Source: Nesterenkonia sphaerica (GTDB lineage Bacteria > Actinomycetota > Actinomycetes > Actinomycetales > Micrococcaceae). Taken from it: a DNA stretch of 45,445 nucleotides. Both the position numbers and the translations under genes were made by a program. The DNA lies in assembly GCF_005771565.1 (NCBI RefSeq), contig NZ_VAWA01000017.1:1-45445 (forward strand), given 5' to 3'. The notes under the pieces were generated by a model, which saw nothing but the letters and a program-made list of their open reading frames with translations, did no database searches and had not been told where the DNA came from. Below are positions 24,323 to 30,957 of the stretch, piece by piece. The stretch's first letter is position 1; every line of letters starts with the position of its first letter.

Positions 24323-24954
24323 GACGCCAGCCTATAACCAGCGAGCGCCGAACGGGAGGTGAGGACGACAATTCCTTGACGGCTTCGCAGGCCTCAGGGG
24401 GTCGCCTCTTCGCTCTTCGCCCTCCACCGTGCCCACGCGGGCCGGTCTCCGAGGTCTCGGTAGGGAATCCGGTCTGATGTCGCCTCACGGCCAACCGGGG
24501 TTGCTGCTCGGCTCCCCCCGTTCGGATCTTCATCACGCGGTCACTCTTGTCTGGGTTCAGGTGTGGAATTATCACGGTGCTTCTCCTGCTCTCTTTCTCT
24601 GTCTGTGAATGCCTTGACTGCCGTGTGAGCCAGAGCGTGCCGAGCGCGCCGCCCCTTATAAGGGGCGCGGCGCACTGGCGCACTACCGCCCCGGCGCACT
24701 TTTGGCGCACTCTGGCGCACTGGCTGATATGGCTCTGCATCCCTGTAATGACGGGCTTTTGAGTGCGCCAAATCTTCCCGGCGCACTGGCTGTATTTGAG
24801 TGCGCCAAAGACCCTCCCAAAAACCCCAGTGCGCCGGCGCACTCCGGAGCGCTCGACGCGCATCCCGATAGGCTGGTCTTGGATCCCCCTACTTCCCTGT
24901 AAAGGCGGGGCTTTTGGTGTCCCGGCGCAGTCTCGGGGCGGTGCTGGGGAGGTG
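24323..24954. other. non-coding region containing the element origin
   Basis: Open frames here are either reading through the iteron array or lack start signals. The right two-thirds carry the iterons and an 18-bp palindrome. The left third (24323-24600) has a minus-strand frame ending at 24315 with a basic, Arg/Gly-rich translation and no family match, which I did not accept as a gene. Confidence 0.5.
24650..24843. repeat. iteron array, candidate replication origin
   Basis: Ten copies of the 8-mer GGCGCACT occur in 175 bp. Seven are direct: 24669, 24677, 24693, 24704, 24714, 24780 and 24836. Three are inverted (AGTGCGCC): 24762, 24799 and 24828. Copies 24828-24843 form a perfect 16-bp palindrome, and two inverted copies lie inside identical 15-mers TTTGAGTGCGCCAAA (24758 and 24795). 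An 18-bp palindrome CGCCCCTTATAAGGGGCG (24650-24667) with a TATA core flanks the array. The array lies 110 bases past the replication ATPase gene, the usual rep-ori arrangement of plasmids and phage satellites. Confidence 0.8.
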
Positions 24955-26325
24955 TTAGAACACAGCATGCTGACTCAACTCTGGTTCGAGGGTGCCTTTC
25001 GCCCCCATCTTTCCCAGCCAGACCACTCCCGTGGGGGTGAGGTCGTGCAGCGTGGCGTTCTTGCCCCCGGCCCGCGTGACGATGTAACCCTGCTCGAGAG
25101 CCCAATTGATGCCTGCCTGGATTGCAGCCCTGGTGTGGTCTTCCTTCAGTGCATCCTGGATCTTTCGCTTAGACAGCTCCGCGCTGGGGTGTTCTTGAAG
25201 ATGGGTGAGCACGGTGATCGCGGCGGCCTGGGCCTCTGCTGTGAGCCGGTCCCGTTTGCGGCTGCCTCCGGCGATGACGAGCCGCCCCCGGTCGTCTCTT
25301 TCAACCCTCGCCTCGGGCACGTTGACGTCCCGACCGTAGGCGGAGAAGTACCGATCGCTAGTCATGTCGTCGGCCTTGCCGAGCACGCCCTGCCACATGG
25401 CCGCGTTGGAGGCTCTCAGGGCGCTGTCACCGCGGGCGCGCTCGCCGTTGTGCCCGGTGTGGTGAACGATCATCGACTCGGCCGCGCCCATGTCCGCCAT
25501 GAGCTCGTCCCAGGCGGTGAGGAATCTTCCAGCCTCTCGGTTCTCGTCCAGGCCGAGCGCGTCCAGCATGGGCCGCAGGTTGTCGAGGATGACCACCTGT
25601 CCGGGCCCAGCCTCCAGGTGTCGGGCCCAGCGCTCCCGTGTCTCGGGTTCGAGGATGTTGAAGCTGGAGAGGTGGCCTTGGAGAGTAATGGGCCGGATCA
25701 GTTCGGTGTTGGTGATCTGTTGACCGTCGAGCCACCGGGCGAGTGTGGAAGCTGTCATTTCGGTATCGATCAGCAGCACCGCCGGGGGTTCCTTCTCCAC
25801 TGCGAACCGACCGAGGAAGGGGTCCCCGTCTGCCAGCGACCTGAGCAGGTTCGCCACCGTCGAGGTCTTTCCGAACTTCGGGGCGGCGGTGAACAGTACC
25901 CGTGACATTGCTGGCCACAGCCCATCTATCAGGTACGGAGTCTGATCGTCGAGGTGCTCTTCAATGAACGCATCCAGGGTCGGCAATGCAGGGAGTGGCA
26001 CATCCCTGGCGTCTTCGGCTGCGAGCGCCTCACGGGCTTGCTTGCGGCGCCGCTGAGAGGCGATCTCTTCATCAAGCTGGGACCGTTCGATCTTCTCGGG
26101 GAGGTCGGTCAGCTTGGGTATGTCGACGGCTATCGGCTCGCCCTCGATGGTCGCTGCGAGCGCGTCCGCTGCTGCGTAGGGCACCAGGAAGTCCCGTGCA
26201 TATCTGGCGTGTGGGGAATCTTGGCTGGCCTTCATGATCGCCCGGTGTGACTCCCAGAACCTCTCCTGGACGGGCTCGGGGAGTCTGTCGACGATGTTGC
26301 GGATGCTGTGGGTGAAGTCGATCAT
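24955..26325 (-). CDS. RepA/AAA_25-type replication ATPase
   Basis: This is a 456-aa protein. The RecA-like ATPase core has Walker A APKFGKTS (residues 148-155), an acidic LLIDTEM strand, Walker B VVILDNL (244-250) and the sensor-like HHTGHNGERARGDSALRASNA. This is the AAA_25/RepA hexameric helicase type found in plasmids and mobile elements. A C-terminal winged-helix-like domain (about 370-430, ELSKRKIQDAL...) may bind DNA. The first 110 residues are helical, and no primase motif is visible, so it would act as a helicase or helicase-loader at the adjacent iterons. It overlaps the upstream gene (ATGA). Confidence 0.87.
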   Translation of the reverse strand: MIDFTHSIRNIVDRLPEPVQERFWESHRAIMKASQDSPHARYARDFLVPYAAADALAATIEGEPIAVDIPKLTDLPEKIERSQLDEEIASQRRRKQAREALAAEDARDVPLPALPTLDAFIEEHLDDQTPYLIDGLWPAMSRVLFTAAPKFGKTSTVANLLRSLADGDPFLGRFAVEKEPPAVLLIDTEMTASTLARWLDGQQITNTELIRPITLQGHLSSFNILEPETRERWARHLEAGPGQVVILDNLRPMLDALGLDENREAGRFLTAWDELMADMGAAESMIVHHTGHNGERARGDSALRASNAAMWQGVLGKADDMTSDRYFSAYGRDVNVPEARVERDDRGRLVIAGGSRKRDRLTAEAQAAAITVLTHLQEHPSAELSKRKIQDALKEDHTRAAIQAGINWALEQGYIVTRAGGKNATLHDLTPTGVVWLGKMGAKGTLEPELSQHAVF

Positions 26326-26756
26326 GCGGCGTTTCCTCGCTCCATGATCTGGCGGGCTCGCTCACGCTCGCTGCGAGAGAATCCGGCTAATGGGTCACCG
26401 TTGAGCCTGCGCAGCTCGGTTATCCTGAGGCGCGGATCCGGGGGGATTTCTACGTGCTCAATCCCGACGATGTAATACTCCTGGGTGCCGTGGGTGTCTG
26501 CGTATCGGCCGGCGCAGTGCGCTATGCGGTGTTCACGTCTGCTCTTGAGGCTCACCCCGTGGGTGTGGGTCCTGGCGCACCAGGGGCACCGGACCTCTAC
26601 GCCCAGGTGGAACCGTGGCATGAAGTTCTCGTCGAACCCAAGACCTCGGATCCAGTAGGCGCGGATCACCTCAGCTTCACGGCACCCCGGCCTCGTGCCA
26701 GCGGTGAACACCACATTGTGGCCGCCCCTGTTCCTGTCCTGCTGCTGCCTGCTCAT
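26322..26756 (-). CDS. small zinc-ribbon-like protein of the replication operon
   Basis: This is a 144-aa protein with CPWC (about residues 57-60), followed by THTHG and HRIAHC, a likely zinc-binding CxxC...H...C arrangement. This pattern recurs in short actinobacterial mobile-element proteins encoded just upstream of the RepA-like ATPase. The C-terminal third (ITELRRLNGDPLAGFSRSERERARQIME) is helical and charged. Its stop overlaps the ATPase start, so the two products are coupled. Function unknown; a replication accessory is plausible. Confidence 0.75.
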   Translation of the reverse strand: MSRQQQDRNRGGHNVVFTAGTRPGCREAEVIRAYWIRGLGFDENFMPRFHLGVEVRCPWCARTHTHGVSLKSRREHRIAHCAGRYADTHGTQEYYIVGIEHVEIPPDPRLRITELRRLNGDPLAGFSRSERERARQIMERGNAA

Positions 26757-26860
26757 GGGCCTGTCGTCCCTTCCTGCGCTGCTTTACCGTGTGGAGCGCT
26801 TCTAGTCCTGTCAGTCGTACCCGGCGCCGGGAGAGCCCCTGCGTGGCCCCGGCGGTGCTG

Positions 26861-27151
26861 TCATTTCCCTGCGGCCTTCCACTTACGGATCACGCCCCTG
26901 TGGCGAGAGCGCGTGCTGCTGGTGGTGTAACCGGCCGGTGTGATGATCCCGAGCCTGCGAGCGCTGCTGAACGCGCCGCCGACCCAGTTCGGGTGAGCGG
27001 GCTCCCCGACGAGCCGCCGCAAGTCGTCGGCGGTGAAGGTGGTGTCGTAGGTCCGCGCTCGCCGCGCCAGGGCTTCGATGCTTTCCCTGGCGTCAGCGAG
27101 CCAGCTGGCCTTGGCCTCTCCTGGCGCTTCTAGCGACATCGGAGTAGTCAT
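26861..27151 (-). CDS. small winged-helix-like phage protein
   Basis: This is a 96-aa protein with helical N terminus (ADARESIEALARRARTYD), FTADDLRRLVGEPAHPNWVGGAFSSARRLGII and TPAGYTTSSTRSRHRGVIRKWK at the end. The latter part matches a common phage-encoded wing region in which a Gly-Tyr-Thr-Thr-Ser wing precedes basic residues. I chose ATG 27151 because the upstream extension is Pro/Arg/Ser-rich antisense sequence. DNA binding is probable, target unknown. Confidence 0.72.
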   Translation of the reverse strand: MTTPMSLEAPGEAKASWLADARESIEALARRARTYDTTFTADDLRRLVGEPAHPNWVGGAFSSARRLGIITPAGYTTSSTRSRHRGVIRKWKAAGK

Positions 27152-27167
27152 GCCCTCAACTCGCCCT

Positions 27168-27392
27168 TCACCGGTCTGGCCGGGCCCAGGGGTGGTCAAC
27201 GATGAGCTTGGGAACCCCGTTGACGTCGGCGATGCGGTGCAACCCTGTGCTGACTGCCGCGCTCTTGAGGTTCTCCACGGTGTAGCCGGTGTGGGCTGCG
27301 ATCCGTTCGACCATGGCCGCATCCCAGCCGGTGATGCTGACAGTGGCCTCCTGCAGGGCCTGGGCTTGCGCCTCTGGCATCCGCTCACCCAT
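27168..27392 (-). CDS. unknown 74-aa protein
   Basis: This is a small soluble protein: ALQEATVSITGWDAAMVERIAAHTGY, then LKSAAVSTGLHRIADVNGVPKLIVDHPWARPD. The start at ATG 27392 overlaps the end of the ImmA-like gene by eight bases, and the longer frame to 27626 lies inside that gene. The arrangement of helix, helix and short strand could be a DNA-binding or partner-binding module. No family recognised. Confidence 0.6.
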   Translation of the reverse strand: MGERMPEAQAQALQEATVSITGWDAAMVERIAAHTGYTVENLKSAAVSTGLHRIADVNGVPKLIVDHPWARPDR

Positions 27393-28284
27393 CACGGTCA
27401 CCTCCTGCCCCGACGGTGGCCAGTTCGCGCTCGCGGTCGAACAGGTGGCCGTGGTCTGCGGTCCAGGCGTCGACACGGTCAGCCTGGGCGATGAGGAACG
27501 CGGCCAACTGGCGAGCCTGCTCTGGGGTGGCGTGGAAGCCGCCGCTGCAATCACGAAGCGCCCATGGCAGGTCAATCTCCAGCCCCATGCCTGGATCCAG
27601 CCGCTCTTGTCCCCCGAGGGTGCCATTCAAGGACGGAGAGACCCTGATGGTCGTGTCGGCAATCTCGAACCGGGTCGGGGCGAAGGAATGGATGTCGTCA
27701 TCGTCGTCACGTCCGCAGAGGCCATCCCAGTCGATGCAGCCCTCTGGGTGCCACTGTCCAGCGACTCTGGCGTAGTCCCGTGCCGTGCTCGGCAGCACGC
27801 GGCAGAGCCGGAAGACGCGCTGCGGGTCGTGCTTCTGGCATTCCTCCCAGACGGGGCCGATCACTTCCCAGTCTTCGGTTGTGATGATCATCCGAGCGGC
27901 CATCGTGTGGGCTTCCTCGCTGGTGTAACCACCGGGGCTGTTGTCTGTGAGCCTGGCGTGAGCGAGCATCACGGCGAGGGTGTCGCGGCGCTGTACGTGC
28001 GCCAGACCGGCCAGCAGGTCGATGGTTCGGGTATTCGCGTTATATCCACCCCAGTACCCTTCGGGAAGCTCGGGGTGATCTTCGACCTTCACCCCGATAT
28101 GTGAGGCGAGGGTTTCGAGGTCGGCGACGGTGAGGCCGGTCGGTGCGAACCCTGCGGGCACAGGCGTATCGTTGGTCATGAGCGCTGCCTTTCTTGGGTG
28201 GTCGTTCTCAGCGGTCCGGATATCTGCTTGGCGGTGGAGTCCGGGCCGCTGCTCTGTTGGCTGGGTGGTTGCGGTGGTGCTCAT
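27385..28284 (-). CDS. ImmA/IrrE-like protein with degenerate metal site
   Basis: This is a 299-aa protein resembling the ImmA/IrrE zinc-peptidase family. The segments NTRTIDLLAGLAHVQRRDTLAVMLAHARL and EEAHTMAARMIITTEDW line up with the family's strand, HExxH helix and following E-x2-A-x2-A helix. The HELxH position reads VMLAH, losing the first His and the catalytic Glu. Active ImmA proteins cleave mobile-element repressors and trigger excision, so this may be a non-catalytic regulator. ATG 28284 overlaps the excisionase stop (ATGA) and has GGGAGGAAA upstream; an internal ATG at 28179 also has GAAAGG and could give a 264-aa form. Confidence 0.72.
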   Translation of the reverse strand: MSTTATTQPTEQRPGLHRQADIRTAENDHPRKAALMTNDTPVPAGFAPTGLTVADLETLASHIGVKVEDHPELPEGYWGGYNANTRTIDLLAGLAHVQRRDTLAVMLAHARLTDNSPGGYTSEEAHTMAARMIITTEDWEVIGPVWEECQKHDPQRVFRLCRVLPSTARDYARVAGQWHPEGCIDWDGLCGRDDDDDIHSFAPTRFEIADTTIRVSPSLNGTLGGQERLDPGMGLEIDLPWALRDCSGGFHATPEQARQLAAFLIAQADRVDAWTADHGHLFDRERELATVGAGGDRDG

Positions 28285-28520
28285 GCGGCGGTTTCCTCCC
28301 GGTGGGAGTTGAGCCAGTCAAGAGCGTCGGACTTATCGACATAGACGCGGCGCCCAATCTTGATCGTTTTTGGACCCGTGCCCTTGTGCCGCATCCAGCG
28401 CCACGTGGACTGAGGGATGCCGGTCATCTGCTCCAGGTCTGGGAAGCTCAGCAGTTCCGGGAAGCCCTGAGCTGATCCAGCGGCGTCGTGCCCGCTGGGG
28501 GTGCTGGTGGCGGTAACCAT
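28281..28520 (-). CDS. AlpA/HTH_17 excisionase
   Basis: This is a 79-aa DNA-binding protein with the excisionase (MerR-like, HTH_17/AlpA) pattern: LLSFPDLEQMTGIPQSTWRWMRHKGTGPKTIKIGRRVYVDKSDALDWL. Such proteins bend att DNA for excision and often act as the first activator of satellite genes. AAGAAAGG lies before ATG 28520. It is the first gene of the leftward transcript, faces the repressor across the divergent promoter pair, and its stop overlaps the next gene (ATGA). It is intact, unlike the HTH_17 fragment at 15542. Confidence 0.88.
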   Translation of the reverse strand: MVTATSTPSGHDAAGSAQGFPELLSFPDLEQMTGIPQSTWRWMRHKGTGPKTIKIGRRVYVDKSDALDWLNSHREETAA

Positions 28521-28588
28521 GCGGTGAGCCTTTCTTGTAGTTATCTTCCAACTCTTGCGGCGATATGGATGGATTATCGCTACTCATG

Positions 28589-28617
28589 ACTCTAACTTCA
28601 CTCCGCAACGGTGTCAA
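28589..28617 (-). promoter_or_regulatory. promoter of the leftward xis-rep operon
   Basis: On the minus strand TTGACA (28617-28612), a 17-base spacer and TAGAGT (28594-28589) form the best sigma-70-like promoter in the window. The start would lie near 28582, about 60 bases before the excisionase ATG. It stands back to back with the repressor promoter, 14 bases apart. Confidence 0.75.
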
Positions 28618-28631
28618 TCATCCACATATAC

Positions 28632-28660
28632 TTGTGTCGTGGTTGCGTGTTCGCTACAGT
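28632..28660 (+). promoter_or_regulatory. repressor promoter giving a leaderless mRNA
   Basis: TTGTGT (28632-28637), a 17-base spacer and TACAGT (28655-28660) place the transcript start at or within a base of ATG 28667. A CACA-N6-TGTG inverted repeat (28623-28636) covers the -35 and is a possible operator, as expected for an autoregulated repressor. Confidence 0.7.
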
Positions 28661-28666
28661 CCAAGC

Positions 28667-29407
28667 ATGTCCTATGCCACGAAACTCGATCAGGCGTTCC
28701 CGGAGAAGCTGAAATTACGGCGCCAACACCTAGGCATGTCCCAGCAGAAGCTCTCAGACACGCTCAAAGCCGATGATGTGCATTTGAGTAAGCACGCCAT
28801 CGCACAGATCGAGGTGGGTAAACGCGCTGTGAAGGTCGGGGAAGCGTTCATGATTGCCCAAGCACTGGAAACTGACCTTGATGGATTGCTTCGCACCCCT
28901 TCGCCCCTCTCACAGGTCGAGGAAAGAGGCTGGGACACGTTCGCACCGTGGCAGAGCGCTCATCGGTCAGGCACGAAACTGCTAGAGACCATCTCCGAAT
29001 TTCACGAGGTCCTGCCTTCCATTGACGAGCACGTCATGGGCGCGGAAGTAGCAGGGCGATACCGGGCCGCACTCGCCGACGTGAACGACAGGACAGGGCC
29101 AGTCAAAGCGGCCATGTATGCGCTCTGCGAGTGGGCTTTCCAGCGACACGGTCTTCACAAGTACCTGCCACCAGGGGCCACCGAAGATGCAGCGGAACTG
29201 GCTGGCTCAAGCGGTGACACTCTTGAAGATCACCTGATCCCGGACGACAAAGTCCACGCCGTGCTGCGGTACGCCCAGCGCAACCCTGAGGACGTGAAAT
29301 CCCACTGGTGGGGGTCTGACCTCCTGCGCCTCCACGAGGCACATGGCAACCTCCCGACATTCGCCGGCGAAGAGCCGTCCGCGAGCGCGGGAGCCACCGA
29401 TGGCTAA
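28667..29407 (+). CDS. XRE-family repressor of the element
   Basis: This is a 246-aa cytosolic regulator. The helix-turn-helix of the XRE/Cro class is at residues about 10-70 (LKLRRQHLGMSQQKLSDTL, then HLSKHAIAQIEVGKRAVKV). The rest, to residue 246, is a helical domain with conserved-looking Trp/Phe residues that could sense a signal or mediate dimerisation. No LexA-type Ala-Gly cleavage site with Ser/Lys is seen, so it is not obviously SOS-cleaved. ATG 28667 coincides with the predicted transcript start. Its stop overlaps the integrase start by eight bases, so immunity and integration are expressed together, much as stl and int sit side by side in satellites. Confidence 0.88.
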   Translation: MSYATKLDQAFPEKLKLRRQHLGMSQQKLSDTLKADDVHLSKHAIAQIEVGKRAVKVGEAFMIAQALETDLDGLLRTPSPLSQVEERGWDTFAPWQSAHRSGTKLLETISEFHEVLPSIDEHVMGAEVAGRYRAALADVNDRTGPVKAAMYALCEWAFQRHGLHKYLPPGATEDAAELAGSSGDTLEDHLIPDDKVHAVLRYAQRNPEDVKSHWWGSDLLRLHEAHGNLPTFAGEEPSASAGATDG

Positions 29408-30650
29408 GCGATACGTTCCAGGCACCACGCACATTCAAGACCTTTGGTACAAGCGTGACAAGACCCCGTCCCAGCGACACAAGCGGGGTAAGAGGTGGCG
29501 AGCCTTCTGGGTCGATAATCTCGGCCAGGAACACACCGCGATGTTCGGCACGAAAGAGGAAGCCAAAGCGCACCTCGCCGACGTCACCGCATCCCTGAAG
29601 ACGCACACCTACGTCAATCCCGAGCACGGAAAGGTCACCGTCGGTGAACTCGTCGAGCACCACTTAGACGCCTTCGTGGGGAAACCCAAGACCCTGGGCA
29701 CAAAACGGTCCCTGGCGAAGACACAGGTGCTCCCCCGCTGGCAGCACGTGCCAGTCCGCGCCGTAGAAGCCTCAGACGTGCGAGCCTGGATCGCCGCCAT
29801 GATGCGCGGCGAGAATGACCGGAAACCGGTCAGCTCGAAGTGGGCACGGGATGCCGCCATGCTGTTGCATGCCGTGCTGAAAGATGCCGTCGCTGACCGT
29901 CGGATCGCCTTCGACCCCATGGTCACAGTGAAGCTCCCGTCGAAGGGCAGGCCCCGCGACCAGTACCCCCTGACGATAGAAGAGGTCTATGCGCTCGCCG
30001 ACGCCATGACCATCAAAGACGATGATGGCCAGCCCGAGAGTGGCGTAGTGCAGGTGGACCGGGCACTGCTGCTCACACTGTGCTTCACCGGGATCAGGGT
30101 TGGCGAAGCGCTGGGCCTGACTGCGAGCGCAGTGGACTTCAACCGGCGCCGGATCCACATCAGGCGCACTTACGGCCAGGATGAGCACGGCCGCACCATA
30201 GAGTCCACACCGAAGTCTCACGAATCCCGCTGGGTGCCGATCCCCGCCCAGCTCATGGGCGAACTGCTCCCACTTGTGGAAGCACGCACCGGCAAGCAAG
30301 ACATCTTCGTGGGTCCCCGCGGTGGCACGGTCCGGGCCGATAACTGGCGCAACCGGGTCTTCACTCCTGCGCTGGTCGACTGCGACCTCTACGACCCCGA
30401 CAGTCCGCGTGTGGTGCACGACCTGCGGCACACCTACGCCTCACTGGCAGTCCGGGCCGGGGCGAACGTGAAAGCGCTGCAGAGAGCCATGGGGCACGCC
30501 AGCGCGTCCATCACCCTGGATGTGTACTCACACCTGTTCGACGACGACCTTGAAGCGCTCGGCGAGAGCCTCGGGAAACTCAAGCCAAAACCGGCCCAGC
30601 CAAAACCCGTTCGTACCCATTTCGTACCGGCGTCTCAGCCAGCCTCTTAG
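29400..30650 (+). CDS. int: tyrosine-recombinase integrase
   Basis: This is a 416-aa site-specific recombinase. It has an N-terminal AP2-like arm-binding region (AFWVDNLGQEHTAMFGTKEEA), a SAM-like core-binding domain (about residues 75-180) and a catalytic domain with Arg233 (TGIRVGEALG), Lys272, His340 and Arg343 (HDLRHTYAS), His366 (GHASASI) and nucleophile Tyr376 (DVYSHLF). All six catalytic residues are present. ATG 29400 overlaps the repressor stop. The gene ends 74 bases before the right attachment repeat in tRNA-Pro, the standard position for an integrase that recombines at the tRNA 3' half. Confidence 0.96.
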   Translation: MAKRYVPGTTHIQDLWYKRDKTPSQRHKRGKRWRAFWVDNLGQEHTAMFGTKEEAKAHLADVTASLKTHTYVNPEHGKVTVGELVEHHLDAFVGKPKTLGTKRSLAKTQVLPRWQHVPVRAVEASDVRAWIAAMMRGENDRKPVSSKWARDAAMLLHAVLKDAVADRRIAFDPMVTVKLPSKGRPRDQYPLTIEEVYALADAMTIKDDDGQPESGVVQVDRALLLTLCFTGIRVGEALGLTASAVDFNRRRIHIRRTYGQDEHGRTIESTPKSHESRWVPIPAQLMGELLPLVEARTGKQDIFVGPRGGTVRADNWRNRVFTPALVDCDLYDPDSPRVVHDLRHTYASLAVRAGANVKALQRAMGHASASITLDVYSHLFDDDLEALGESLGKLKPKPAQPKPVRTHFVPASQPAS

Positions 30651-30676
30651 CGGCGCTCGCCGCCAAGCATAGAGAA

Positions 30677-30714
30677 ACCCTCTACTTCCCTGTGTTGGTG
30701 GGCTTGTAGAGGGT
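30677..30714 (+). terminator. integrase terminator
   Basis: A perfect 9-bp inverted repeat ACCCTCTAC / GTAGAGGGT with a 20-base loop starts 27 bases after the integrase stop and ends ten bases before the right att repeat. It mirrors the hairpin beyond the left att site. Confidence 0.65.
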
Positions 30715-30723
30715 CTGTGATGC

Positions 30724-30768
30724 TGGTCGGGCTAGCGGGATTTGAACCCACGACCTTCCGTCCCCCAG
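30724..30768 (-). repeat. right attachment repeat within tRNA-Pro
   Basis: This is the second copy of the 45-bp att core (identical to 12347-12391), covering the anticodon loop to the encoded CCA of tRNA-Pro. The sequence beyond 30768 is the chromosomal 5' half of the tRNA. Confidence 0.95.
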
Positions 30769-30800
30769 ACGGACGCGCTACCAAGCTGCGCTATAGCCCG
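30724..30800 (-). tRNA. tRNA-Pro (anticodon GGG)
   Basis: On the minus strand the 77-base cloverleaf is complete. It has acceptor CGGGCTA/TAGCCCG, D arm GCGC...GCGC, anticodon stem TCCGT/ACGGA with loop CTGGGGG (anticodon GGG), T arm GTGGG-TTCAAAT-CCCGC, discriminator A and an encoded CCA. The anticodon GGG reads CCC and CCU proline codons. The 3' half from the anticodon loop is supplied by the mobile element after integration, so the gene remains functional. Confidence 0.95.
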
Positions 30801-30957
30801 TAACTGTGCTTGTAGAGTCCAGCGGAGCTGGCCGAAGCACCGGAATAGTCTACATGATCAGCGGAGCAGTTCGGACCGCGGTCTGTGATGAAACCGTAAC
30901 TCCCCATGGCCGTTGAAATCCCAAGTCACGGGCACAGCCGTGGATACGGTACCTCTT

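Larger units (their letters stand above)
12347..30768. mobile_element. integrated mobile element in tRNA-Pro, candidate phage satellite carrying a tape measure protein
   Basis: The element is bounded by a perfect 45-bp direct repeat (12347-12391 and 30724-30768), giving an 18,377-bp unit. It carries an integrase beside the tRNA, a repressor divergent from an excisionase, a replication ATPase with an iteron origin, a small-terminase-like protein, a tape measure protein, toxin-antitoxin and lipoprotein cargo. It lacks large terminase, portal, capsid, major tail, baseplate, lysis, relaxase and type IV secretion genes. Known phage-inducible chromosomal islands have the order int-repressor/xis-rep-ori/terS, which this matches. 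The satellite reading is inference; a decayed prophage is the chief alternative. The segment about 12400-17100 looks less GC-rich than the rest by eye. Confidence 0.88.

Noticed and set aside
24669-24843. CRISPR array
   Set aside because: Repeats are only 8 bp (15 bp at most), irregularly spaced and in both orientations; no cas genes are nearby. An iteron origin explains them better.
24315-24968. Minus-strand 217-codon frame across the origin
   Set aside because: It reads through the iterons and palindromes, has no ribosome binding site, and the product is Arg/Gly-rich without family features.
24763-25905. Plus-strand 380-codon frame antisense to the replication ATPase
   Set aside because: Begins inside the iteron array and mirrors the ATPase gene; no recognisable domain.
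28333-28617. Minus-strand frame overlapping the excisionase in another phase
   Set aside because: Lies over the xis promoter and start, and most of its length is the excisionase gene in the wrong frame.
12347-30768. Integrative conjugative or mobilisable element
   Set aside because: No relaxase, coupling protein, FtsK-like translocase or type IV secretion component is visible; phage-type genes are present instead.
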